Of a stretch of DNA of 64,000 bases, positions 26,761 through 35,431 are shown one piece after another; positions within the stretch are counted from its first letter, which is position 1, and each line of letters starts with the position of its first letter. Under the pieces are notes generated by a model. The model worked only from the letters and a program-made list of their open reading frames with translations, was not told the origin of the DNA and ran no database searches. This DNA is from Chlorobiaceae bacterium (GTDB lineage: Bacteria > Bacteroidota > Chlorobiia > Chlorobiales > Chlorobiaceae). The DNA is taken from the NCBI GenBank assembly GCA_013335405.1, contig JAAXVR010000007.1, positions 1 to 64,000 of the forward strand, given 5' to 3'. Position numbers and translations under genes: made by a program.

Positions 26761-27222
26761 TCATGATTTGCCGCCCTGCCTCGATTGTGCGGAAAGCTTC
26801 CCGCCATAGTGGCCCAGCAGCGTCACTACGGGAAGCATGGAAAAAACCAGCAGGAGGTAAAGCCAGTGGAGAGCCCCATCTGCACTCATGACATCGGGAG
26901 TGGAGAGTCTTATGGTTACTGCAAGAATGCAAAGGGTGAAAAGGATTCCTGAAAGCTTCAGTTTTTTCATGAATATCGGAGCCCTGGCTCCCTTGTATTT
27001 TGTTTTCCAGTCATGGACCCCGGTAAAAAAAGATGCAGGAATGGCTATCAGGGTAATGACCATCAAATGTGCGACGGTATGTTCGAAATAGCTGTTACCT
27101 GTAGGTATTGCCAGCATGAGATAGAGTACGGCGACAGGAATGAGGCCGTTGCTGAAATGCGCTGCAATGGCATGGAAGAGAAGGGTCTTTTTCATATCCT
27201 GCCATAAACTCGGTCGTGCCAT
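26761..27222 (-). CDS. Small four-helix membrane protein of unknown function
   Basis: A 153-residue protein with four predicted membrane segments (about 17-38, 48-66, 89-105, 118-140). Histidines near segment ends (HAIAAHF, HTVAHL, GALHWLYLL, LLGHYGG) would suit haem binding, as in DUF2231-type or cytochrome-b-like proteins; that is inference. AGGA precedes the ATG at good spacing. A second Met at residue 10 is an alternative start. It is the first gene of a short minus-strand group with the GNAT gene. Confidence 0.6.
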   Translation of the reverse strand: MARPSLWQDMKKTLLFHAIAAHFSNGLIPVAVLYLMLAIPTGNSYFEHTVAHLMVITLIAIPASFFTGVHDWKTKYKGARAPIFMKKLKLSGILFTLCILAVTIRLSTPDVMSADGALHWLYLLLVFSMLPVVTLLGHYGGKLSAQSRQGGKS

Positions 27223-27552
27223 AATGAAATCCTGTTTATTTTGACTGGTGATTCAAGGCTGTCGTCATCCTGAACGATACGAAGGAATTTCGGCTTCCGT
27301 CCGGAAAATCGGAAAATTTTCAGGAGCACAAGTGTGAAACGCAACCGGAATCATTGACCGTGTTCGCATGAGGAAACAGGGAAAATTGCCCGCGGATCAT
27401 GTCGCCGGCACGAACGACATCAATATTTGAGTTTAAAAAAATCAACCGAAATTGTAAATAATCCCGGTTGATTTTTGGCATGTGGTTCCATTCTTTAGTT
27501 TTACATGTTATTTTTGCTCTTTGTCTTGTTACACGAATAAAAAACGGTTCTG
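27223..27552. other. Divergent intergenic region upstream of the chlorophyll synthase gene
   Basis: About 330 bp without a gene. Its one clear structure is the perfect inverted repeat at 27437-27476, about 80 bp upstream of the synthase start, listed separately. The remainder shows no conserved coding. Confidence 0.5.
27437..27476. repeat. Perfect 12-bp inverted repeat in a divergent promoter region
   Basis: AAAAATCAACCG (27437-27448) and CGGTTGATTTTT (27465-27476) are exact reverse complements separated by 16 nt. On the plus strand it looks like a terminator, but it lies between two divergent starts, so an operator or a leader hairpin is more likely. A terminator of a short unseen transcript is possible. 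Confidence 0.7.
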
Positions 27553-28548
27553 GTGAGTGATATCCTTTTCAGCGTGGACGAAAAGCAGCAGGAAAAGAGC
27601 GGTGCGAAAATGCCCCTGCACGTCAGGAAAACGGTCAGCAGACCTGCGCGTCCTTCGGTAAATCTCACGAAGCTCTCGCTTTTCCTGCGATTTCTGAAAC
27701 CGGTCACCTGGATTCCGGTGATGTGGAGCTTTCTGTGCGGTGCGGTTGCGAGCGGCGAATTCGGATGGGAGGAGTTGACCGGCTGGAAATTTATCCTCGG
27801 CATGCTCCTTACCGGACCCTTTGCCACCGGAACCTGCCAGATGCTGAACGATTATTTCGACAGGGATCTCGACATCATCAATGAACCCGATCGGCCGATC
27901 CCCGGTGGGGCGATATCTCTGAAAAACGCAACCGTCCTCATCGCACTCTGGTCTATTCTGTCCGTCATTACCGGGTACCTGATCCACCCCCTGATCGGCT
28001 TCTATGTCATCATCGGCATCGTCAACGCCCATCTTTACAGCGCCAACCCCATCAAACTGAAAAAACGCCTCTGGGCAGGAAATATCATCGTTGCCGTTTC
28101 CTACCTCGTCATACCCTGGATAGCTGGCCTGATAGCATACAGTCATGCCATTGCACCGGAACTGCTGAATCCATCGCTCATCGTGGCTGGTTTTTACACG
28201 ATATCGAGCACCGGAACCATGACGATCAATGATTTCAAATCGATAGCAGGCGACAGACAGGTAGGCATCAGGACGCTTCCCGCAGTGTTCGGAGAGACCA
28301 GAGCGGCCCTTATCGCTTCGGTTCTCATCGATATCGGTCAGCTTATGGCTGCTGGTTACCTGCTGACGATCGGAAAGACGCTTTTCGGCATTGTGGCGGG
28401 GATGCTTGTCGTTCCGCAATTCCTTCTGCAGTTTTCGCTTGTTCGTTCACCGGGTACCATGGATGTCCGTTACAATGCCATCGCCCAGAATTTCCTTGTG
28501 GCAGGCATGCTTGTCTGCGCCTTTGCAATAAAGGCGGGGGTGCCATGA
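27553..28548 (+). CDS. (Bacterio)chlorophyll synthase, UbiA prenyltransferase family
   Basis: A 331-residue polytopic prenyltransferase. Its features are those of the ChlG/BchG branch: LKPVTWIPVMWSFLCGAVASG, the Mg/prenyl-PP motif NDYFDRDLDIINEPDRPIPGG (about 97-117), and the second Asp motif MTINDFKSIAGDRQVGIRTLP. It esterifies (bacterio)chlorophyllide with phytyl or geranylgeranyl diphosphate in the cytoplasmic membrane. Green sulfur bacteria carry three relatives (ChlG, BchG, BchK) and I cannot separate ChlG from BchG by eye; BchK, the BChl c enzyme, seems less likely. The start is GTG at 27553; ATG at 27610 is an alternative. Confidence 0.9.
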   Translation: MSDILFSVDEKQQEKSGAKMPLHVRKTVSRPARPSVNLTKLSLFLRFLKPVTWIPVMWSFLCGAVASGEFGWEELTGWKFILGMLLTGPFATGTCQMLNDYFDRDLDIINEPDRPIPGGAISLKNATVLIALWSILSVITGYLIHPLIGFYVIIGIVNAHLYSANPIKLKKRLWAGNIIVAVSYLVIPWIAGLIAYSHAIAPELLNPSLIVAGFYTISSTGTMTINDFKSIAGDRQVGIRTLPAVFGETRAALIASVLIDIGQLMAAGYLLTIGKTLFGIVAGMLVVPQFLLQFSLVRSPGTMDVRYNAIAQNFLVAGMLVCAFAIKAGVP

Positions 28549-29174
28549 GGTTCAGTCCCGTCCCCCGAATTTCGGTCATCCTGCCCGCCTTCAACCGTGC
28601 GCGCCATATCGTAAACGCCATGGAAAGTGTTCTCTGCCAGACTTTCCATGACTGGGAGCTCATCATCGTTGACGACGGCAGTTCGGACAATACGTTTTCA
28701 ACGATTGATCCTTACCTCATGAAAACCCGGGGTATCAGGTACATGAAACACAACAACCGGAAACCGGCACTCTCGAGGAATGCCGGCATCCAGGCTGCGT
28801 TCGGACGTTATATCACCTTCCTTGACAGTGATGACCATTATCTGCCGGAACACCTTGAAAACAGAATCGGTATTCTTGAAAAAAATCCCGACATTTCTCT
28901 GCTTTCCGGAGGTTTTCTCACTGAAGTTGATATCAGGGTAAAGGACAGACACAATCCCGAAAAACTTGTGAATATCCGTGAGTGTATCCTTGCAGGAACA
29001 CTGTTCGGCAGAAGGGAACTTTTCATTGAACTCGGAGGCTTCAGGAACATCGACTATGCCGAAGATACCGATCTGTGGGAAAGGGCTTCGACCCGTTACG
29101 GGGTCATGAAAATCGAGGATCCGAAAACCTACTTCTACCGCAGGGCTGAGGACAGTATCACGTTAAACTACTGA
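28545..29174 (+). CDS. Glycosyltransferase family 2
   Basis: A 209-residue GT-A glycosyltransferase: ISVILPAFNRARHIVNAMESVL, IIVDDGSSDNT (nucleotide binding), LSRNAGIQAAFGRYITFLDSDD (DxD motif), and EDTDLWERAS. It overlaps the chlorophyll synthase gene by 4 nt (ATGA), so it is translationally coupled to it, although a functional link to pigment synthesis is not established. It lacks membrane segments and is shorter than many GT2 enzymes. Sugar and acceptor are unknown. Confidence 0.9.
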   Translation: MRFSPVPRISVILPAFNRARHIVNAMESVLCQTFHDWELIIVDDGSSDNTFSTIDPYLMKTRGIRYMKHNNRKPALSRNAGIQAAFGRYITFLDSDDHYLPEHLENRIGILEKNPDISLLSGGFLTEVDIRVKDRHNPEKLVNIRECILAGTLFGRRELFIELGGFRNIDYAEDTDLWERASTRYGVMKIEDPKTYFYRRAEDSITLNY

Positions 29175-29180
29175 TCACCG

Positions 29181-29735
29181 ATGATTTCCAGCATCACCGT
29201 CTACTGCAGTTCGAGCAATCGCGCTCCCAGGGAATATTTCGATGCGGCCGAACTGCTTGGAAGCGAACTTGCCGAAAGAAAGATAACCATCGTTTACGGC
29301 GGGGGTCGTGTCGGTCTGATGGGCTGCATCGCCGACGCTGCCATGAGAAAGGGCGGGACGGTAAAGGGCATCATTCCCCGTTTCCTCGAACAGAGGGAAC
29401 TCGCCCACACGGGTATCAGCGAACTTCATGTCGTCGAAACCATGCACGAGCGAAAAATGAAGCTTGCGGAATGGGGTGACGCCTTTCTCATCCTTCCCGG
29501 CGGTTTCGGAACCATCGACGAACTGATGGAGGCGATTACATGGAAACATCTCGGACACCATAAAAAACCGATATTCCTCCTGAACATCAATGGCTTCTGG
29601 AATCCTCTGACAGGTTTTTTCCGGCAAATAGCCAGTCAGAACATGGCTTCTTCCGATTACGATCGATACTATACTCTGTGCAGCTCGACAGCGCAATTTT
29701 TAGAATCGCTTGGCAAAATGAATGTATTCTCCTGA
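29181..29735 (+). CDS. LOG-family (TIGR00730) nucleoside 5'-monophosphate phosphoribohydrolase
   Basis: A 184-residue Rossmann-like protein with the LOG signatures ITIVYGGGRVGLMG, MHERKMKLAEWGDAF (conserved Arg/Glu) and LPGGFGTIDELMEAITW (PGGxGTxxE). Members release the base from nucleoside 5'-monophosphates, including cytokinin activation in plants; in bacteria the substrate is usually AMP-like. The start follows the glycosyltransferase stop by 6 nt, so it is probably the third gene of the chlorophyll-synthase operon. Confidence 0.92.
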   Translation: MISSITVYCSSSNRAPREYFDAAELLGSELAERKITIVYGGGRVGLMGCIADAAMRKGGTVKGIIPRFLEQRELAHTGISELHVVETMHERKMKLAEWGDAFLILPGGFGTIDELMEAITWKHLGHHKKPIFLLNINGFWNPLTGFFRQIASQNMASSDYDRYYTLCSSTAQFLESLGKMNVFS

Positions 29736-29909
29736 TATGAAAAAGGTCAATCGCAAATTTACCTGACTCGGCGTCCGATGGAATATATTTCGTTGATAAA
29801 GCATTTTTATTTCTTAATTTCACCCCAATTGAGCCCGGTCATTGCCCGGTTACCGCAAACAACCCGATAACCCGTTACGACCACGAAAAAACTTCTCCTT
29901 CTTGCCATA

Positions 29910-31349
29910 TTGTTCGTGACAAGCTCACTGACAGCCTTCGCCGTGCCCTCATTGCGATGGGGCGGGGATCCGAGCGGCGGAGCCCCTTACGTTTACGCCG
30001 ATCCATCAAATCCACAGAACTACACTGGTTTCGATTACGAATTCGCCGAAGCGCTCGCCTCCGAAATGGGCATGAAAGCTGAATTTGTCCCAACGGACTG
30101 GGAAAGTATCGTTTCCTCCCTGCAGAGAAAGGAATTCGATGTCATCATCGACGGTTTCGAGCCAACCGGAGACAGAGCCCGCGAAGTGCTTTTCAGCAAA
30201 CCATACTACCTCTTCAGGCTCCAGCTTACCGTCAGGAAAAACGAAACTGCGGTCAATTCGCTCGATGATTGCAAAAAATACGGCAAATCGGTCGGTACTC
30301 TGGTGAACTGTGCCGCATCAAGGCTTCTGGAAGAAGGTAAATACAACCTGAAAGGCTATCAGGACCCGGTAGGGGCCTACAAGGACCTCGAACTGGGAAG
30401 GGTCGACGCCGTACTGATGGACGTTGCCGGCGAAATGTTCTATGCCCGCTCCAACCCCAACCTCAAACAAGCCGGAACACCGTTCCAGACAGGGGCCTAT
30501 GTCGTCGGTATCCGGAAAGACGAGGCGGCCCTCAAGGCGAAAATCGATTCAGCCATCGATGTTCTTGTCAATAACGGAACCGTCGAAAAAATATTCCGTA
30601 AATGGAAGCTTTGGGACGAGGAACAGATCAAGCTTCGCACGGTCAAGCCTGCAGAGATAGAAATGACATCGGCGAAGTTCAACTGGAGCGAAGGATTGAT
30701 AAAACTTTTCAAAGCCGCCCTTGTTACCATTCTGCTTGCATTCGGCGCAATGGTTATTGCCGTTATCTTCGGTATTCCGCTTGCGGTCGGACAGTCGAAC
30801 GGCGGAAGGATCGTGCGAATTCTCTGCACGGTATATATAGAATTCTTCAGGGGCACGCCGGTACTGGTGCAGCTCCTGTTCCTCTATTTCGGCCTGCCCG
30901 TCATCGGCATCACGCTTCCCGGCTGGCTGACAGCAATCGTCGGCCTTGGACTGAACTATGCCGCTTATGAATCACAGGTCTACCGTACGGCGTTCCAGGC
31001 AATACCGGAAAGGCAATGGCAGGTCGCGTATTCCCTCGGTATGCGGCCGACCCTCGCATTCAGGCGCATCATTTTCCCCCAGGCATTCCGGATTGCCCTG
31101 CCGCCCATGACAAACGATTTCGTGGCGCTTTTCAAGGATACCTCCACAGCGTTCGCTATTGCCGTCTGGGAACTTGCCACTGCCTACCGGGAGCTTGCGA
31201 ACGCAACGCAGAGCTACCTTGGAATCGGACTTGTCGTCTGCTGTTATTATCTGGCAATGAGCCTGCCTCTCGCTCATTACGCCCACAGGCTGGAACGGAA
31301 ACTTCAGAGAAAATCGACCGGTATTCTTTCTTCGGGAGCCGACAAATGA
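29910..31349 (+). CDS. Amino-acid ABC transporter: fused substrate-binding protein and permease
   Basis: A 479-residue protein joining a periplasmic type 3 solute-binding domain (about 15-240, YTGFDYEFAEALASEMGM) to a HisM/GlnP-type permease (about 258-465) with its EAA loop (SLGMRPTLAFRRIIFPQAFRIALPPM). It works with the ATPase that overlaps its stop. The start is odd. The signal peptide clearly extends upstream (TTKKLLLLAILFVTSSLTAFA, from about 29874), but between the in-frame TAA at 29868 and the TTG at 29910 there is no ATG, GTG or TTG. The listed TTG start therefore shortens the signal; the true initiator may be a rare codon such as ACG. Confidence 0.9.
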   Translation: MFVTSSLTAFAVPSLRWGGDPSGGAPYVYADPSNPQNYTGFDYEFAEALASEMGMKAEFVPTDWESIVSSLQRKEFDVIIDGFEPTGDRAREVLFSKPYYLFRLQLTVRKNETAVNSLDDCKKYGKSVGTLVNCAASRLLEEGKYNLKGYQDPVGAYKDLELGRVDAVLMDVAGEMFYARSNPNLKQAGTPFQTGAYVVGIRKDEAALKAKIDSAIDVLVNNGTVEKIFRKWKLWDEEQIKLRTVKPAEIEMTSAKFNWSEGLIKLFKAALVTILLAFGAMVIAVIFGIPLAVGQSNGGRIVRILCTVYIEFFRGTPVLVQLLFLYFGLPVIGITLPGWLTAIVGLGLNYAAYESQVYRTAFQAIPERQWQVAYSLGMRPTLAFRRIIFPQAFRIALPPMTNDFVALFKDTSTAFAIAVWELATAYRELANATQSYLGIGLVVCCYYLAMSLPLAHYAHRLERKLQRKSTGILSSGADK

Positions 31350-32089
31350 TAACAATCAAAGGATTGAGCAAAACGGTCCAGAACTCCACGCTGATCGAGA
31401 ATATCAACCTCGATCTGGAAGCTGGAAAAATACTTGGCGTCATAGGACCCTCCGGAAACGGCAAGACTACCCTGCTGCTCTGCATGGCCGGATTGCTTCC
31501 TTTCGAAAAAGGTTCGATCACCATAGGCGACAGAAGCATTTCGGCTGAGGAAAGCGGGATAAGTAAAGAAAAGCTCTGGGCATTCAGAAAAAAATCGGGA
31601 ATCGTCTTCCAGCACCTCCACCTCTTTCCGCACCTTACCGTCCTCGGAAACATTATCGAAGCGCCGGTACATGTCAAAAAGAGCACGAAAGAAGCTGCGG
31701 AGTTCGAAGCAAGGGAGCTGCTGAAAAAGCTTGCAATAGAGCAGCATCTGAACAAGTTCCCCGAGGAGCTTTCAGGAGGCGAACAGCAACGGGTTGCAAT
31801 CCTCAGGGCGATAGCGATGAATCCGGAAGTGCTGCTGCTCGACGAACCCACAAGCGCCCTCGACCCGATCAGAAGCGGTGATGTCAGGAACCTGCTCAGG
31901 GAATTCGCGGATTCGGGGCATACGGTAGTCATCGTATCGCACTCAGTGAGGTTCCTGCGCGGAATGGCGGATTACCTGGCATTCATGGGCAAATCCGAGC
32001 TGATAGAAATGGATACGGCGGACAAGCTCATGAAAAACCCCGGGGACGCAAGGACAAGGGAATTTCTGCGGCATTCGGAACTGAACTGA
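31346..32089 (+). CDS. Amino-acid ABC transporter ATP-binding protein
   Basis: A 247-residue ABC ATPase of the GlnQ/HisP type: Walker A GPSGNGKTT near residue 33, Q-loop VFQHLHLFPH, signature LSGGEQQRVAILRAIA, Walker B VLLLDEPTSALDP, and the H-loop in VIVSHS. The ATG overlaps the TGA of the fused binding-protein/permease gene by 4 nt. The open frame extends 110 codons upstream inside that gene; this is rejected. It powers amino-acid uptake at the cytoplasmic membrane. Confidence 0.95.
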   Translation: MITIKGLSKTVQNSTLIENINLDLEAGKILGVIGPSGNGKTTLLLCMAGLLPFEKGSITIGDRSISAEESGISKEKLWAFRKKSGIVFQHLHLFPHLTVLGNIIEAPVHVKKSTKEAAEFEARELLKKLAIEQHLNKFPEELSGGEQQRVAILRAIAMNPEVLLLDEPTSALDPIRSGDVRNLLREFADSGHTVVIVSHSVRFLRGMADYLAFMGKSELIEMDTADKLMKNPGDARTREFLRHSELN

Positions 32090-32114
32090 GAACGCTTTGC
32101 TTGCGGGCTTTTTT

Positions 32115-33170
32115 TCAGAACACGGCATGCTCACCCAGTTCCTGGCCCGCAAGACCCTCACTGAGCGCCCGCCGGTAAAAATCACGCAAAGTATCCTTTC
32201 CGTATGAAGGGGTGATGTTTTCGTCGTATCTGCCTGTTTCAGGATTGAGTACAAGCATTGATTCGGAGCAATAGTATTTGCCGATTCTCGCAAACTCAGC
32301 CTTGTCCTCGAGTTTGGGAAAGATTTTTGCAAGAATGCTCAAAACGGGAATAATAATATCGAACATCCGGATCGGCATGTTCTTGAATTTCGGTTTGCGA
32401 CCAAGAAGCTCAAAAAGCATTTCCCCCTGCTCTCTCGCTGAAATGGCTTTTCCCGGACCTCCGATAGGCAGTATTCTGTTGTGTTTATCAGGATCTTCAA
32501 TGCAGTCCGCCATGAAACGAGCAAGATCTTTTTCACTGATCGGCTTGCATGCGGTAAGTTCCCCGTTTCCGAACATAACGTAGGGCTTTCCTTTTTTCAC
32601 CGACTCAACCTGGCCTGCAAGAGATTTGAAAAAAGCTGTCGGACGGACAATCGAATAGACAAGTCCCGAGGCTTGCAGTTCTTTTTCAAACTTCAGTTTT
32701 GCACGCTGGAATTCAAGCAAGGGCTTCTGGACGCATATTGCGGAAAGGAGGATGAAATGGTTCGCGCCGGAGGCTTTTCCGGCTTCAAGCGCATTGCGGG
32801 TTGCCGTGTAGTCGATATTCCAGGAATCCTTCACTCCCCCGTTGCGCGAAGTCAGGCATGACACAACAATATCGAAACGTTCGCCTTTTATTCCGTGTTT
32901 CATAAGCGAATCCATATTGGCGACATCACCGAACCTGACCTCGGAACCTTCAAGCTGTCTGCGTGTTTCATCGGAATCCGACAAGCCCCCTATACCCGAG
33001 CGTTCGCGAGCAAAACTCACGACATCATGCCCCCGGGCAACAAGTTCGCGAACCACGAACTTCCCGATGTAGCCAGTAGCACCTACAACGAATACACGTG
33101 ACTTCTTTTCAGCCTTGAGCGATGAGAGATCAGCTTCAGCCGTGCCGGTCCGGATTGATTCGTCTATCAC
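32115..33170 (-). CDS. bciA: Divinyl (proto)chlorophyllide a 8-vinyl reductase BciA
   Basis: A 351-residue atypical SDR with the NADP motif VFVVGATGYIGKFVVRELVARGHDVVSFARE (about 26-56), VVSCLTSRNGGVKDSWNIDYTATRNALEAG, AKLKFEKELQ, SIVRPTAFFKSLAGQVE and IGGPGKAISAREQGEMLF, all characteristic of BciA. It reduces the 8-vinyl group of divinyl chlorophyllide or protochlorophyllide with NADPH, a required step to BChl a, BChl c/d/e and Chl a. It is the last gene of a long minus-strand run, 62 nt after the outer-membrane-protein gene. Confidence 0.92.
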   Translation of the reverse strand: MIDESIRTGTAEADLSSLKAEKKSRVFVVGATGYIGKFVVRELVARGHDVVSFARERSGIGGLSDSDETRRQLEGSEVRFGDVANMDSLMKHGIKGERFDIVVSCLTSRNGGVKDSWNIDYTATRNALEAGKASGANHFILLSAICVQKPLLEFQRAKLKFEKELQASGLVYSIVRPTAFFKSLAGQVESVKKGKPYVMFGNGELTACKPISEKDLARFMADCIEDPDKHNRILPIGGPGKAISAREQGEMLFELLGRKPKFKNMPIRMFDIIIPVLSILAKIFPKLEDKAEFARIGKYYCSESMLVLNPETGRYDENITPSYGKDTLRDFYRRALSEGLAGQELGEHAVF

Positions 33171-33232
33171 AAAAAAATAATTATAGTTATCCCCGGATCT
33201 TTTCTCTCGTCAAGCATTCCGGGAATTAGTGG

Positions 33233-34576
33233 TTATGAACCAAGGAACAATGAAACTCCGGCTATCGCACTGAAATCTTCTGGAACAAGTCCGAATTCAG
33301 AATCCTTCTTTCCCCAGAATTTTTTCAGTTGCAGGTATACTTCATAATTCTTCGCTTTTTCGTATTTGGGCTGGAAGACAAAAAATCCGCTGCCGTCACA
33401 CAGGCTGATATAACTGTAAATTTCAAGCGCGATCGAACTTACGACATCGGGGTGATAAAGACGGGAAAAAAGATAATTTTTCCGAAGCGGAAGAAGGAAA
33501 TGAGATGCGGATTCATAGAGCCCTGCAAGCGCGGGATCCGGCGATATCGAATACTGGGAATTCAGGTATTCGACGTGTGCGGAGTATTCCCTGAACTGGT
33601 CGGCTGAATAACCGGCACTCGTAAAAAGATATTCGAGGGTAAGGTTCAGGTTGTTTTTAAAAGTATACTGACCGCCAATCAGTATTTCATGATACCCTCC
33701 GGAACACGTTTCAAAAAAGGGAATGGTAAAGCTTGAAGGATCAATGGATGCATCGGGATACTGCCTGGATTTTGAAGATGTATAGAGATACTCCGCATGC
33801 AGTTCGAGAGCCTTTCCGTAAGTTGCTGAAGTATTGAAACCGGCGGCCCATCTACCGTCTTCATCTACGGTGCCGACAAGGGAGACATCGTAAGGCTCCA
33901 TAAAACGGTACCAACGGACTGCCAGCCGGCTGTTTTCAAAAAAGGTGTCATCAAAGCCCCAATTCAGCCGGGGTAAATAGGCAATATCAAACTGGCTTAT
34001 ATCGTTGCTCAGCGAAAGCTGCAGGACATCAGCACCTTTGATGATACCCAGTCTGTCTTCAGGGTCCTCTGGAGTCCTGATTTGTGAAACAAGATCCGTC
34101 GGGCTGTATGAATAAGCAACGCCCCATCTGATTTTTTTTCTGCCAACAAGCAAAGCGATTCCATCTGTTTTCTTCTGATAATACAGCTGATTGATATCGA
34201 ATTTCGTCATTGAATCTGAAAATCCGGCAGAGGATGAGCCTGCAGTATATTCGTGACCGAACCTGATTTCTGTCTCAAAAACCCCCCCCAAGCCCTTGTA
34301 GAGCATGTTTCCAATGGCAAATGCCTCTGTTCTCGTGTCAGGCCTTTCCAGAATATTCGATGGGTTCATCCGGGAATCACCTGACGTCAAGCACTCCCCC
34401 TCACCCGCAAGTCTCAGGGACCAGGAATATTTCGCTTCAGTCGAGCCCGTTTCTTCATCGGCAAGAAGGCTCCTGCTGATGCACAGGGAAAAAATGGTTG
34501 TCAGAAAAACGGTGCTCCGGAACAACCTTGCCCTGCCAGCTGACGGCCTTTTTGTTGACAGATTTGAAGGTGACAT
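33233..34576 (-). CDS. Putative outer-membrane beta-barrel protein of the acyl-export cluster
   Basis: A 447-residue protein with a signal peptide (about 1-39, cut after SRSLLA). A chain of alternating amphipathic strands rich in Tyr, Phe and Gly follows (for example FETEIRFGHEYTAG, LLVGRKKIRWGVAYSYSPTDLVS, LELHAEYLYTSS, YHEILIGGQYTFKNNLNLTLEYLFTS), ending in strand SLFLGS. RKKIRWGxxYSxSPTD resembles DUF1302/porin-like exporters' barrels. No exact family is assigned. It sits 24 nt after a LolA-like gene behind an ABC permease, suggesting it receives or passes material at the outer membrane. Confidence 0.65.
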   Translation of the reverse strand: MSPSNLSTKRPSAGRARLFRSTVFLTTIFSLCISRSLLADEETGSTEAKYSWSLRLAGEGECLTSGDSRMNPSNILERPDTRTEAFAIGNMLYKGLGGVFETEIRFGHEYTAGSSSAGFSDSMTKFDINQLYYQKKTDGIALLVGRKKIRWGVAYSYSPTDLVSQIRTPEDPEDRLGIIKGADVLQLSLSNDISQFDIAYLPRLNWGFDDTFFENSRLAVRWYRFMEPYDVSLVGTVDEDGRWAAGFNTSATYGKALELHAEYLYTSSKSRQYPDASIDPSSFTIPFFETCSGGYHEILIGGQYTFKNNLNLTLEYLFTSAGYSADQFREYSAHVEYLNSQYSISPDPALAGLYESASHFLLPLRKNYLFSRLYHPDVVSSIALEIYSYISLCDGSGFFVFQPKYEKAKNYEVYLQLKKFWGKKDSEFGLVPEDFSAIAGVSLFLGS

Positions 34577-34600
34577 GCTTGAAGATGGTTTGATGGATAA

Positions 34601-35431
34601 TTAAAAAACAACTTCGCTGTAAAGAGTGGGAAGACTTGTATTGAGAAAAAATGAATCAGGAGATTTTTTTACGGAGACATTTCCGAAAAGCAGCACGGTT
34701 TCCCTGTCTCCGGCGAGATGATCGATAAAATCAATCCTAGTGTTCATCATTTTTCCCGCCTTGAAAGAAAACATCGTAAAATACATCGTTTTCATCTTTT
34801 TTCCGGATTGCAGGTAGACCACGGCCTTTCTTGGATAGCCGGTCATTTTTTCGATATAGAGCTCTGCAGTATGGTATGTCGCGCTTTTTGTTTTCGCCGT
34901 GAGCCTGAGAACCCAGGTATCGAAAAGATGTCCCCTGACGTCAATGAATGCCTGCCCATCAAGCGCGGCCGAATAATCTCTCGACCAGTCAAGTTTCGTA
35001 ATATCTCCGTATGAGGCACCACCCGAAAGCCTCTGGAGCGGAGTGATCCTGACGGGACGCCGGGTCTTGTTGACGTAATACCAGAGATTGTCGTCAACCA
35101 TCAGCAACAGATTTCCCCTCTGTCTCTTGGGTTCGATGTAACTCACCAGTGTCTTGACATGATTTTTGATAAACACGCGGAATACTTCTTGCTGTTCATT
35201 GGCTTCTTTTTTTACGGTAAGCGTGGCCGTCATGGTAAAGTCTGGCCAGGGCGACCTGTATTCATCAGCTTTTTTTAAAATATCTGCCGTAGATATGGAA
35301 CTGTTCACGGAATCGTTATTGGTGGCTGTTGCAATACAGGAAGAACCCCATACAAAAAAAATACAAAATGCAAGGCATATCGTCATTACCGGAAACGCAC
35401 TGAAAACAGTACCTGAACTTCGATTATACAT
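34601..35431 (-). CDS. LolA-like 'outer membrane lipoprotein-sorting' periplasmic protein
   Basis: A 276-residue exported protein: N-terminal hydrophobic segment about 12-36 (possible lipobox before Cys32), then a LolA/LolB-like fold. Segments seen are ILKKADEYRSPWPDFTMTATLTVKK, VFIKNHVKTLVSYIEPKRQRGNLLLMVDDNLWYYVNKTRRPVRITPLQRLSGGASYGDI, and ALDGQAFIDVRGHLFDTWVLRLTAK. The MVDDNLWYY and RLSGGASYGD region is typical of the lipoprotein-sorting-protein subfamily that accompanies MacB/LolC-type or RND exporters. It probably shuttles a lipid across the periplasm. Its start overlaps the permease stop by 8 nt. Confidence 0.8.
   Translation of the reverse strand: MYNRSSGTVFSAFPVMTICLAFCIFFVWGSSCIATATNNDSVNSSISTADILKKADEYRSPWPDFTMTATLTVKKEANEQQEVFRVFIKNHVKTLVSYIEPKRQRGNLLLMVDDNLWYYVNKTRRPVRITPLQRLSGGASYGDITKLDWSRDYSAALDGQAFIDVRGHLFDTWVLRLTAKTKSATYHTAELYIEKMTGYPRKAVVYLQSGKKMKTMYFTMFSFKAGKMMNTRIDFIDHLAGDRETVLLFGNVSVKKSPDSFFLNTSLPTLYSEVVF

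Noticed and set aside
27529..28419. 296-codon minus-strand frame opposite the chlorophyll synthase
   Set aside because: Shadow of a conserved membrane enzyme; highly charged composition without similarity.
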